Part shown: positions 33,965 to 44,600 of the stretch, piece after piece
Position numbering within the stretch: position 1 is the stretch's first letter
Layout of the letters: the number at the start of each line of letters is the position of its first letter
From: Alopecurus myosuroides
Taxonomy: Eukaryota; Streptophyta; Magnoliopsida; Poales; Poaceae
Length of the DNA: 64,000 nucleotides
Direction of reading: 5' to 3'
NCBI GenBank assembly: GCA_028641055.1
Contig: CM054061.1
Span: 61,727,904 to 61,791,903 of the forward strand
Made by a program: the position numbers and the translations under genes
Notes under the pieces: generated by a model
Database searches by the model: none
Seen by the model: the letters and a program-made list of their open reading frames with translations, nothing else
Told to the model about the DNA's origin: nothing

Positions 33965-35020
33965 CTACAGCACCACACGGAATTTCCCATGTTGCTTCCA
34001 ATGGGCAGCCAATTGCCTGACAGCGGGGATGAGGCGGACTCTGGCCTCGTCAGGCAACTGCCACTCACAACCTGAAAGCATCCGATCTTCTTCGCAGAAA
34101 TCAAGGAGATCAATAATGAAACGACAATTATTCGTGAGGAGAGGGATATACCGATGCCCTCTCTTCCATACCTTGGCAGCGCCCCACAAGCTTTTGATGC
34201 TAGCAGCGGGATCCAGGACAACATAATGGCTGCCCCCATGGAATACCCAACGCGGGAGAGTTTCAGGTAGGAAGGATTGATCCAAGAGCCATGCATTTTC
34301 GAAGCAGAAGCGGGAGGGTTTTGGGATGGTGGTGGTGGCCGTGACTAGGAGAGGGTGGTTGTCGGAGGTAGGACGAGGCAGCGAGCCAAGCGCGGAGTTT
34401 GGAAGGATCGAGTTCCAGTCAGAATTGAAGAATGCTCGGTCAAGACGAGCGATATGCCTGCCCATTCCTCCACGTGAAGAAGCGATCCCAAAGCGGAAGC
34501 TCAAATCATCCCATGTCACGAACAAGAGCGTTGAACGCGGCTGCCAAACCACGATTAAAATTCGAGTTGTTTTTTCATGGGGGTATCTGACGAGGTTAAA
34601 GTCTCCAAGGACCAGACATGGTCTACGTATCTTTGGGCGAGGGCGAGCATCTCCACGATGAAGTCTACGGTCAGGTTGTGGTCCGAGGGTGCGTAGACGT
34701 TTTTTTTATTGTGAAGGCAAGATCCGACAAGGTGGAGACCAGAGCCGTGCTGAGGCTGAAAGTTTTACGGATAGTGGAGACGAGCGAGAGTTGCCTCGCA
34801 TCCCACGCGGCGAGGATTCCGCCCCTGCTGCCATCCGCGTCTACCGATACAAAGTCGGTACGACTTGCGGGCAGAAAAGACCTAGCCTTCGCGGGGAAAT
34901 CGCGGACAGTTTTGTTTCCTGGAGGCAACACACCGTCGGGTTTGGGAGAGAGAGCGCGTCGCGCGCTACGAGGCATTTTTATCATCCCCATCCCCTGATG
35001 TTCCAGGAGGCAATCACAAG
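33965..35020 (-). pseudogene. LINE ORF2 endonuclease domain, broken
   Basis: The apurinic/apyrimidinic-type endonuclease is recognisable in pieces: LLVIASWNIRGWG (about 35030-34985), SRGGILAAWDARQ (about 34820), and after frame changes GRHIARLDRAFFNSDW (about 34470-34420) followed by a SDNHPLLV motif at about 34350. These correspond to the N-terminal WN(I/V)RG, the RLDR and the SDH-type catalytic motifs of plant L1 endonucleases. The frame is shifted at least twice. No RT follows. Confidence 0.7.
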
Positions 35021-35168
35021 GAGTTTGAGGCCGCATCTATCCATTGAAGATGAGGACACCAAAGGAAAGAAGGGGGTGGCGGGGGCACAGCGAACAACGC
35101 TGGCCATTTTGATTAACATGGAGAAAATTACAGGTACGGGGTGCGCTGGCGGAGGCAGCGCCGCAGTG

Positions 35169-36285
35169 CTAATCATCGGCACCGCGGGGCACGTGAGCGC
35201 AGGCTCCAAACGCAACATTTCTGACGTCGGGCACAAACTTCATTCCCAAGGGAGGCATTTTGTTGAGCAGCTTCGTCTTCCCCCCCACATGCGCTTGGAG
35301 CCGCGCAGAGCACCCCTTCATGGTGTCCTTGAGGTCACTAAGCTTGACTTCCTTGGTCATCATATCCATGCACATAGCATGCTCTTTGTTGGCAAGGCGG
35401 GAGCTTTTGTGTGCCCCCAACCACTTCGTGATCGCGCTTTTCCCGCCCCAAGCACTTGCGGCGGCGGTGCGCCGAGCCAAGAACTTCCGTCCACGTTTCC
35501 TCGTCCAGGGCGTCGCCACCACTGCTCCCCCTGCCAGCTCTTTCGCGCCGAGCACAACGCCGACAGGCGGCGCGGCGGGTGGCTTCTGGGTCTCCATCAC
35601 GGGGGCCTGGGGGACGTGGTGCCAGATGTGATCACCGAGGTGGCAGACGACCCGCTTGAGGAGAGCCAAGACTCGGACGCGTCAGAGATGCGTAGGGAGG
35701 AGACTAAAGACAGTGGGGACATCGGCAGTGGCACGTACGCAGCGCGCACGCGCAGCGTTGACGGGGCCGGGGTCAGGGTGTCCCGCACCGCGCCGTCCAG
35801 TAGCAGAAACCGAGCTCTGCCAATGCGCCCACGTGCCCCTAGGCCCACACCACCGGCATCAGCAGCCTAATGGGAAGCCTCGATCGCGGCATCGCGCATG
35901 TCGGAGCTAGCTGCAGTAGCAGGGCGGCACGAGTAGCGAAAAGGTGTTGTGTGTGTGTGGGGTGGTGGGGGGGGGGGGGGGGGGGCACGAGAAAAAGGGC
36001 GGTATACACAACCCACCATAGCAACCTCAAGGCTCCAAACTTGGGCCACCTCCAACTGCACCACCCTGGCTTTCCTCGTGCCACCACGCGGCCACGCGGC
36101 CAGACGTTGTTGGGGATGGAGAGAGCGTCAGAGACAAGCAGCAGCACCTTGACCGAGGTCATGTCTCCGCCTTGGAGACAGATGGGGTCGGTCTCCAGCA
36201 CCTCGCCGAAACGGGCGAAGAGCGCAGTGATCCCTTCGGGGTTCACGTACTCCGCAGCAAGGGGGAGGCCTGAAAGGGATTAGTA
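35169..36285 (-). pseudogene. LINE ORF1-like sequence, broken
   Basis: Begins after CTTTCAG with GLPLAAEYVNPEGITALFAR and GEVLETDPICLQGGD (36270-36150), typical of the RNA-binding ORF1 region of plant LINEs. It is disrupted around the poly-G run at 35967-35988 and continues in other frames as Ala/Pro/Lys-rich sequence to about 35170. No zinc knuckle was identified. Confidence 0.55.
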
Positions 36286-36290
36286 GCAGA

Positions 36291-36558
36291 CACCAGATCG
36301 ATAAATATATTTCCAAGCGAGATCAATGGAACTGCTATTTATATAGTACTATAGAGAGAGATAAAAAAAAACTCAATAAAGGCACACTAACTATGTAAAC
36401 CCAGCTCAAGCGAAGTGACTGATCGTGTGTCACTGGTCGGTCATGCTTTGCTGACATAACTAAAGATCATCAAGTGGTACTACGCACTTCTGTTTCTACA
36501 TCATGCCTCTGCATTAGCAGAACCACATTCAGAATTCAGAGGCGTGGTGCTGGCGTAA
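36291..36558. other. Low-copy-looking spacer left of Harbinger
   Basis: No gene or repeat recognised. Together with the sequence after 38558 it is the pre-insertion site of the Harbinger element. Confidence 0.35.
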
Positions 36559-38555
36559 GGACATCTCCAGCGGGGCTGCTCAAATGCGGACCAATTTGGT
36601 CCGCATTTTGTCTGTTTGAGCAGCCGTCCGTGGCCGTGTCCGGCCGGATTTGGGCCCTGCACCCAGCGGGGCTGCTCATTTAGTGGCCGGACATTAAATT
36701 TTTTTTTCTAGTTTTTTCTTCTCATCCATACTTTGAGCCTAAAACAAACACAAAACTAAATAAAATACGAGTTATTTATTACAAATTTGACCGTTTAATA
36801 AGAAAACAAATAAGTCTTAGCTAAAATAAAAAAAAACTACTGGTTTCCAACGAAGTTCCAGATGTGTTGCACCAAATCATCCCGAAGTGTGAGGTGGGTG
36901 TCCTGATCACGCAACTCGTACTGGAAGTCGATGAAATCCGCAAATGTTGCCACTCCTGGCTGGGGCTCCACGTTCTCACCCTGAAACAACCAGTTCTCGT
37001 CGTAGACGCTGTCATCGCGCTCATCCTCTATGATCATGTTGTGCATGATCACACAAGCAGTCATCACCGACCACATAATCTCCGGGCTCCATGTTCGAGC
37101 AGGGTGGCGAACAATAGCCCATCGAGATTGAAGCGCACCAAAAGCACGCTCCACATCCTTGAGGATTGGAGATGGTCTTCACAAAGGTAGCCCACTGGGG
37201 ATAGATACCATCTGCCAGGTAGTATCCCTTTGTGTAGTGGTGGCCGTTGATATCATAGCTCACCTCGGGGGAGTTGCCTACGGCAAGTCTGCCAAACACC
37301 GGAGAGCGCTGGAGCACGTTGATATCATTGTGTGAACCTGCCATGCCGAAGAACGAGTGCCAAATCCACAGATCATGCGAAGCAACTGCTTCGAGAATAA
37401 CCGTGCACTCACCAACATGGCCCTTGTACTGCCCCTGCCAACCAAATGGGCAGTTCTTCCACTCCCAGTGCATACAATCGATGCTTCCAAGCATCCCAGG
37501 CCACCCTCTGCTCTCGTTGATCGACAACAGACGCTGAGTGTCGGCAACAGTAGGTTCCCTCAAGTACTCCGGGCCGAACACCTGAACCACAGCTTCACAA
37601 AACTTGTACATAGCCTCCAGGCACATTGATTCACTCATACGCAAGTACTCGTCAACCAGATCACCAGCTACTCCGTATGCAAGCATCCGAATTGCCGCGG
37701 TGCATTTTTGATAAGAAGTGAAACCAAGCTTACCGGTGGCATCGGGCTTGCACTTGAACCAATCGTTGTAGTCGAGGACGCCGAGCCGAATGCGGTTGAA
37801 CAAGTCCCTTTTCATCCGAAAACGGCGCCGGAATAGCTTCGCCGTGTACACCGGATTGGTGGGGTGGAAGTAGTCGTTCCACAGCTGCAAATGGCCGGCC
37901 GCTCTGCCCCTTTCCAAGCCCGGCGCACGGTCGGGGATGGACCCTCTGAACACCGGCCGCATCCTTGCGATGTGGTCATTGACCACGAGAGTGGCAACGA
38001 GGATGTCGCTCTCGTCCTCGGAATCGGAGTCCGACGAGGACGAGTACATGATGAAGTTGTTGAAGAAGAACTCGTCGCCGCTATCCGCCATTTTTTTGGG
38101 CCGAGGTCGGGCAGGCACACGGACGAACAGCTTGTGTGCGCCCGTGGAGGTGGGGGGAGGTGGAGCGGGCTGTACGAAGGCCGGTGAGCCTCCTGCGGGG
38201 CAGGCGGTGGCGCGGCGGCGTGGGAGGGAGTTGGGGGGAGGTGGACGTCGCCGGCGAGGGGCCGAACGGTGGTCGTGGTCGCGAAATCGGCGACCTACCG
38301 GCGGCGAGGTGGGTCGCTGGCGGCGCGGGGGGGGAGGAGGGGGGTTTTTTGCCGGCCAGGGAGTGTGTCCACGGGACACTTTTGTTGTCCGCGGGGCTGC
38401 TCAAATCTGACCCAAATTTGGGTCGGATTTGAGCATCCGCGGACAAAAAAACGGACCGCGGTCCGTATGAGCAGCGCCGCTGGGGCCTGGTTTTGGCCCA
38501 GGCTGCTCAAATCCGGCCGGTCCGGGCCAAATGAGCAGCCCCGCTGGAGATGTCC
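36559..38555 (-). mobile_element. PIF/Harbinger DNA transposon, complete ends
   Basis: The 23-bp ends 36559-36581 and 38533-38555 are perfect inverted repeats (start GGACATCTCC). They are flanked by TAA at 36556-36558 and 38556-38558, the TWA target duplication of the superfamily. Subterminal palindromes lie at 36590-36608 (GCGGACCAATTTGGTCCGC) and about 38410-38427 (GACCCAAATTTGGGTC). It encodes only a damaged transposase. The second, Myb/SANT-like ORF of autonomous PIF/Harbinger elements is absent from its 1997 bp. Confidence 0.92.
36837..38091 (-). pseudogene. Harbinger (DDE_Tnp_4) transposase, frameshifted
   Basis: Start chosen at ATG 38091 ([12 protein letters not shown]), because upstream codons are a Pro/Arg-rich GC artefact. 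The first about 310 residues are open and contain [14 protein letters not shown], the first catalytic Asp in [10 protein letters not shown] and the second in GSHNDINVL. They also contain [18 protein letters not shown]. At about 37160 a deletion of roughly 50 bp changes the frame. The remaining part (37154-36837) continues [14 protein letters not shown], with the third catalytic Glu, and runs to a stop at 36837. The protein would bind the TIRs and cut the element, but this copy cannot make it intact. Confidence 0.88.
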
Positions 38556-38558
38556 TAA

Positions 38559-39089
38559 CAACAAGCTTGTTTCTGAGAGTGTAAGCGACTCTGCGAACAG
38601 GCACAACGTTACTTCTGCTATAGGACGTCCAAAATCAACACTTCAGAAATAAGGCAGTAACTCTGTACCGGACTAGCAGAGTGCGTGAGCAGTTCGGCTC
38701 TACAAAAAATGCCTTAACCATGTACAGAGTAGTAACTAGAACTGACACGGCATTGCTTATTTCAACCTCTTTTAAAATGCCTACCTGAACAAAACCAACG
38801 GACATAGGTATCTTGTCTCGACCAATGAAGTTGTCAGCAAAAGAACAAACGTTATATGATCCAAGCATAGCTTGTTGATTTCTAATTATGCAAGGCGACT
38901 AGGTGCACAAATCATTGGTAGAGGTTTAAATAGAAGATACATGTATATGCTGAATGACAATCATTGACTGATCATGTCTTTGCTAAAATAATGCTTAGAC
39001 AGAGATACCAAGTTCATAGCATGAACAATTTACTCCAACCGATTAACCGAAGATCTACTTCCTATAAAGACGCTGGCAGTCTCATATCT
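38559..39089. other. Spacer right of Harbinger
   Basis: No recognised gene. A 77-codon minus-strand frame (38635-38868) has no family motif. It may be 3' untranslated sequence of the F-box remnant to its right. Confidence 0.35.
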
Positions 39090-39349
39090 CTACGTCATGT
39101 GTGCAGTGATTGTAACTATGCGTACAATGGCACATATGGGAGATGTGGAACACCGCTATCAAGACTGAATATCACTTTGGCCTGCCGACGCTCCATATCA
39201 TAGCACATTAATGTGGTCGCAAACCCAGCAGTGAAAAAGATCAAGTTACATTCAGGATGAATCGCCTTCCAACGGGTATTAACATGCTGAATCGCCAATC
39301 TATGGGAATCAGTAACTCCCAAATACGATCTACCGGCTATGGGTAACAA
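39090..39349 (-). pseudogene. F-box protein C-terminal fragment
   Basis: Minus strand encodes SYLGVTDSHRLAIQHVN, HPECNLIFFTAGF, TLMCYDMERRQAKVIFSL and PYVPLYA, then TAG followed by LQSLHT. This ending resembles the F-box-associated region of grass F-box proteins. No F-box or upstream domain lies next to it, so it is a remnant, perhaps with a late nonsense change. These proteins recruit substrates to SCF ubiquitin ligases. Confidence 0.5.
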
Positions 39350-39710
39350 CGGGTATTAGTTAAATTTGTTTACCGTCTGATTGAAATATATCATTTACTT
39401 TAACTATATGCCTAAATACGAAGAGGAAAATACCACCAACGACAATAATTTTCTTTGAGAAATCCACAGCCCTCACAAAGAGAAATGTTGTGATTTATGG
39501 TGAAATCCTAGCTCCGCGCCCGTGAGAGTCCGGCGTTCGTGATCTTTGTAGATGCAGAGAGCATCTTATACCAGCTAGCCGTTCTAATGGGTATATCAAG
39601 AGCTTACGCAACACACAACGATCCACTCGTAACATCTCTTATAATTTTCTCTAGTTTTCACATATGCCAGCTGTACCATCCCCATACATCCTCTCGTCCC
39701 ACCAAATGAA
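39350..39710. other. Spacer between F-box remnants
   Basis: No supported coding sequence. It could be 3' flank of the FBD gene. Confidence 0.3.
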
Positions 39711-40128
39711 TTATGGCAATATATATCCTTCTTTTTGGTATTGTAGCATTTGCAGAGTCGATGCATCAGTTAACTCATATTGTTCATGTATATCATGAGC
39801 GGTTATTAGGACTGGTGGTCTCGAATGACGCAAGAGGCTCACAAGGTCCGGCAACCAGTCAGCCATTATGAAGCCCTTGAGGTCTACTTGGCGGAGAAAT
39901 TCCAGGTCGAGCTTCTCCTCTCTCCAGTTTGCGGGACGCTTGCACCAGCAGGCCGCTGTGCGCGCGCAAGCGTATTTATGCTCGATCCTCTGCATTCACA
40001 AGTATATGTGCAGTTGATTGAGCATCCAATCACATGTTTGATACTATGGCTGTGAAACTTAGTGATAAACTTACCTTGTCTTTAGAAATGACGGTAAGCG
40101 TCTCTATGCGGCTGCTTCGTGAGAGTAT
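39711..40128 (-). pseudogene. F-box/FBD gene, 3' exons cut off by the Copia array
   Basis: Two exons on the minus strand. The exon 40128-40075 encodes SRSSRIETLTVISKDK and ends AAG|GTAAGT. After an 85-bp intron (40074-39990, ending GAATGCAG) the last exon 39989-39711 encodes CWCKRPANWREEKLDLEF, LRQVDLKGF and DLVSLLRHSRPP, which resemble an FBD domain (Cys/Trp-rich lead, then a beta strand with Val-Asp-Leu-Lys-Gly-Phe). It stops at TAA 39711-39713. Phase is kept across the intron. The preceding coding sequence is at 63589 onwards, 23.46 kb away. F-box/FBD/LRR proteins are SCF ligase substrate receptors. Confidence 0.7.
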
Positions 40129-40645
40129 TGTTGAATAATTAGGCATAATTTTCACGATTAATTCCAGAATATAAATCATGATGACAGCAGCTATTAACAT
40201 GTGAAGCTCGAACATACTAGATGCAACAGACAACATGAATAATAGCAGCACGATCTCTCTAAACATGTAAACAGTAGACATGTTAAACAGACAGATCAGG
40301 ACGCAGATTCCGTACCGTTCGTTTGTGGTAACGTTGTTGATGACAACGTTGGCGATGACGGGTCGGAGTAGACGACGCTTGAGACGGCGGTACGCAGCAC
40401 CGCCTGACTTGCTAGGCAGACGAGCCGTCGTGGAAGCAGCGAGCAGTCGCGCGAAGCGCTTCCCAAAAACCTAATTCGCCCTCTCCCGTACAGGATCACA
40501 AGGACGACTGGTTCCGGAGACCTGCTCTCCCGTTCGCCGGTGGACGCCGGCGCTCGGGATGAAGTAGACTACGTTGGCGGCGCAAGGAACGAGGTGTGGC
40601 AAAACCTAGATTGGTTTTGTGTGTGTACAGCGCCCACGGTGCGCG

Positions 40646-40655
40646 TATTTTATAG
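40646..40655 (-). promoter_or_regulatory. Copia LTR TATA box
   Basis: Minus strand CTATAAAATA, a strong TATA match about midway through the LTR. The same sequence is at 46273-46282, 51900-51909, 57530-57539 and 63160-63169. Transcription would run leftwards; only the copy in LTR5 starts outside all internal regions. Confidence 0.6.
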
Positions 40656-40960
40656 TGCGGTTCGGAAAACCCTAACGTGTGCGACGTGGGAGGCCCACGC
40701 CGCACGTCCGAGTCGGTTGCAGCACGCGATACGGGAGCGACCCGAACCGCCTCAGCTGTGACGCGTCCGTCACGACTACGAAATCGATTTTCCAAAACAG
40801 CAAAATAAACATAAGTATTGTCTCGGCTCGAGGCTCGATTCACGAAACGCGATCGCGACGTGTCGTGTCGTGTCGAGACGAGACGAGCGAGCGGAGGAGG
40901 AGGAGGAGGAGTGCGCGAGAGGCTCTCTTGTTCTCACTCACATACAATCCCTACAACACT

Positions 40961-40976
40961 CCACCTTATAAGGTGG
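40961..40976. promoter_or_regulatory. Palindrome CCACCTTATAAGGTGG in the LTR
   Basis: A perfect 16-bp palindrome centred on TTATAA, present in every copy of the LTR including the older 26280 copy. It is an invertible TATA-like motif in U3; its function is unknown. Confidence 0.6.
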
Positions 40977-41133
40977 TGTGCAACTCCTCAAACTTCCAAT
41001 GTGGGACTAAACTTCCCACTCCCACCACTCACTTGTACACATGGGCCATTTTGAGATTTCAGAATTTGCTATTGGGCTACCCACATATGGGCCCAATATT
41101 TCAGCTCACTCATTTGGGCCAAATATTCTAACA

Positions 41134-41147
41134 ATCCCCCACCAGAT
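41134..41147 (-). promoter_or_regulatory. Polypurine tract of Copia unit 1
   Basis: Minus strand CTGGTGGGGGAT directly precedes TGTTAG of the LTR, the position of the plus-strand primer of LTR retrotransposons. It is repeated after LTR2, LTR3 and LTR4 (46761, 52388, 58018). Confidence 0.75.
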
Positions 41148-41676
41148 CTCAAATGCCCATTTGAAGATTTGCCAATCCTCGCTACTTGTTTATATACCAG
41201 TGTTTCAGCAGAGACTGTTAAGTTGAACTTCCGCCTAGATCCTTAAGCTACATCTATCAGCAACTTGAACAATGGATTATGCCTTGAATTGCAAGTTTTG
41301 TGCCAATAGACTTTACTCAAAGTCATAACTAGTACTTGGCTGCCAGTAGCCTACCCCGCGGGTGGAGCATATGCGTCATACTCCGTGGTCTCTTCATGAG
41401 TTTACTAGAGATCACCCAAATCTCATAGACTGCGACGTTTACAGTCGGACTCACATAGGTGTGTTCTTTCAAGAATGCTCTGTAGGACAGCATCTTTGCT
41501 ATGAATAGCCAACATAAACACATTAAGCCATGTTGCCAACCTGCCTTACAGCACTTTGAGAGTTATGCATCATCACTCAGAGAGGGTTTACCAAATACTC
41601 TCCTCAGTCAAACCACTAGCTTGTTCTTCCCAGGTCCTAATTCACGGGATCTCCGATCACATAGGTTGAGTTACCA

Positions 41677-44600
41677 CTATGGTGTAACGCTCACGGGTCT
41701 CATACCCATCTCCCTTGATGCACTATCTATCACATTACGTGATAGTCCCTTCGTAAAGGGATCTGCCAGGTTTTTGTCTGTTTGAATATACGTAACAGTA
41801 ATTACTCCGGAGTTTCTCAATTTCCTGACAGACTTCAAACGTCTTTTGACGTGTCTTGATGACTTCGCATTATCCTTAGAACTGGTCACCTTGGCAATCA
41901 CCGTTTGATTGTCACAGTTCATGAGGATAGCCGGTAATGGTTTCTCAACCACCGGCAAGTCCATCAAGAGTTCACGCAGCCATTCTGCCTCAACAGTAGC
42001 TGTATCTAAAGCAGTAAGTTCTGCTTTCATGGTTGACCTCGTCAATATGGTCTGTTTACAAGACCTCCATGACACTGCGCCACCTCCAAGAAGAAATGCA
42101 TATCCACTTGTGGCGTAGAGCTCATCTACATCTGAGATCCAGTTGGAGTCACTATATCCCTCAAGCACAGCAGGGTGCCCTGAATAATGAATCCCATAGC
42201 TCATAGTACCATTCAGATAGCGCATGACCCTTTCAAGTGCATGCCAATGATCATTACCCGGGTTTGACATGAACCTGCTCAATTTGCTCACAGCAAAAGA
42301 GATGTCAGGCCTCGTCGCGCTCGCAAGGTACATGAGTGAACCGATTATTTGAGAGTATCTCAATTGATCTTTCGTAATCCTCTTGTTCTTTCGAAGCGTC
42401 ATGCTAGGATCATAAGGTGTTGGAGAAGGCTTGCTATCAATAAAGCCGAAACGGCTCAAGATCTTCTCAACATAGTGTGATTGCGTCAGCGTAATCCCAC
42501 TCTCATCCTTAATAAGCTTGATGTTCAGAATTACATCAGCTTATCCCAGATCTTTCATATCAAAACACTTTGATAGAAAAGACTTGACCTCATTGATCAC
42601 AATTATGCTTGTACCGAAAATCAGTATGTCGTCAACATACAAGCATAATATAACACTATCGCCCCCACCATGGCGATAGTATACACACCTGTCAGCCTCA
42701 TTAATGACAAAGCCCGCAGAAGTTAAAGTTCTGTCAAACTTCTCATGCCATTGCTTAGGTGCTTGTTTCAGTCCATACAAAGATTTTAACAATTTGCACA
42801 CCTTTCTCTCTTCACCTTTTACCACAAACCCATCAGGCTGATCCATATAAATTTCCTCTTCCAACTCTCCGTTAAGGAAAGCTGTCTTTACGTCCATTTG
42901 ATGAACGATAAGACCATAGGAGGCAGCCAGGGAAAGTAGTACATGAATGGTGGTCAGTCTAGCAACAGGTGAATAGGTGTCAAAGTAATCTTCGCCTTCT
43001 CGCTGAGTGTAGCCCTTGGCTACAAGCCGTGCCTTGTACTTCTCAATAGTACCATCAGGCCTTAGCTTCTTCTTGAACACCCACTTACAGCCCACTGGCT
43101 TACAACCATAAGGTCGTTCAGATAACTCCCACGCCCCATTAGAAAGAATGGAGTCCATCTCATTATGGACAGCTTCTTTCCAGTCATCTGCATCTGGAGA
43201 TGCAAATGCCTCTGCAATAGACGTAGGTGTATTGTCCACAAGGTACACAATGAAATCATCACCAAAGGATTTTTCAATCCTTTGTGTCTTACTCCGTTTA
43301 GGAGCTTCATTGTCATCCTTCTCAAGGACGTTCTCATCATGTGGTTGTTCAGTATGATCACTAGATGTACTAGATTCCGGAATTAATTCAGAAGAAAATT
43401 CAGCAAAGCTATGCATATCTTTCATAGGAAACATATTCTCAAAAAATGTTGCATCACGAGATTCCATAATAGTATCAACATGCATATCAGGTACCTCGGA
43501 TTTAACCACTAGAAATCTATAACCAATGCTACGCTGAGCATAACCTAGAAAGATACAATCCACTGTTTTCGGTCCGAGTTTGCGTTTCTTTGAAATTGGA
43601 ACGTTGACCTTTGCCAAGCATCCCCAAGTACGCAAATAAGAAAGTGATGGTTTTCTCCCAACCCACTCCTCATAAGGGGTTTTCTCTTTATTCTTGTTAG
43701 GAACTTTATTCAGGACATGACACGAAGTCAACAGAGCCTCCCCCCACCATGCCTTAGATAAACCAGCAGTGTCCAACATGGCGTTCACCAAGTCGGTCAG
43801 CGTGCGGTTTTTCCTCTCAGCAATTCCGTTTGATTGTGGTGAGTAGGGAGGCGTCCTCTCGTGAATAATACCGTGTTCCTCACAGAATTCATCAAATACT
43901 TTAGAGAAATACTCTCCACCACGATCCGACCTAAAACGCTTGATCTTTCTCTCTAATTGATTTTCAACTTCAGCCTTATAGATTTTAAAGTAGTCTAAAG
44001 CCTCATCTTTAGTTTGCAACAAATAAACATAGCAGAATCTAGTAGCATCATCAATGAGTGTCATGAAATATCTCTTTCCACCTTTTTTCAACACACCATT
44101 CATCTCGCATAGATCAGAATGTATGAGTTCTAGAGGTGCCAAGTGTCTCTCCTCAGCTGCCGTGTGAGGCTTCCGAGGTTGCTTAGATTGCACACAACTA
44201 TGGCACTTAGAACCTTTGGCAATGGTGAAATTCGGAATTAAACTTAAACTGGATAGCCGCGACAGTAAACCAAAATTAACATGACATAAACGAGAGTGCC
44301 AAACACTAGCATCTGAATCAACATTGCCACAAATATGGTTTACTGACTTATTGCAAAATTCGGAAAGAGAAAAGCGGAACAAGCCTCCGCACTCATAGCC
44401 TTTACCAATAAATTGTCCAAATCTCGACACAACTACTTTATTGGACTCAAACACTACTTTAAACCCATCTCTGCAAAGAAGGGAGCCGCTGACGAGATTC
44501 TTATTCATAGTAGGGACATGCTGCACGTTCATCAGCTGCACGATCTTTCCCGAAGTAAACTTCAGATCTACCGTGCCAACACCACGAACAGAAGCATGTG

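Larger units (their letters stand above)
33794..36290 (-). mobile_element. LINE (L1-type) remnant without reverse transcriptase
   Basis: Minus strand order is ORF1-like sequence (36290 to about 35240), then the endonuclease start of ORF2 (about 35240 to 33965). The element is cut at 33794 before any RT motif, so its 3' half and poly(A) tail are missing. A run of 20 or more G at 35967-35988 lies inside the ORF1 region. Confidence 0.65.
40129..41133 (-). repeat. Copia LTR1 (outer, 3' LTR)
   Basis: 1005 bp, TGTTGAATAATT to ATATTCTAACA on the plus strand. It carries private changes such as gatgaagtag near 40559 and aaatcgattttcc near 40780. Like LTR5 and the 26280 copy it has the ancestral-looking 'ggcataatt' near its left end. 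Confidence 0.93.

Noticed and set aside
38092..38379. N-terminal extension of the Harbinger transposase to 38379
   Set aside because: The 96 added residues are Pro/Arg-rich and GC-driven. The internal ATG at 38091 gives a typical start.
43062..43386. Small frames opposite to or overlapping the Copia pol, repeated in each unit
   Set aside because: They are shadows of the polyprotein frame and recur only because the units are near-identical.
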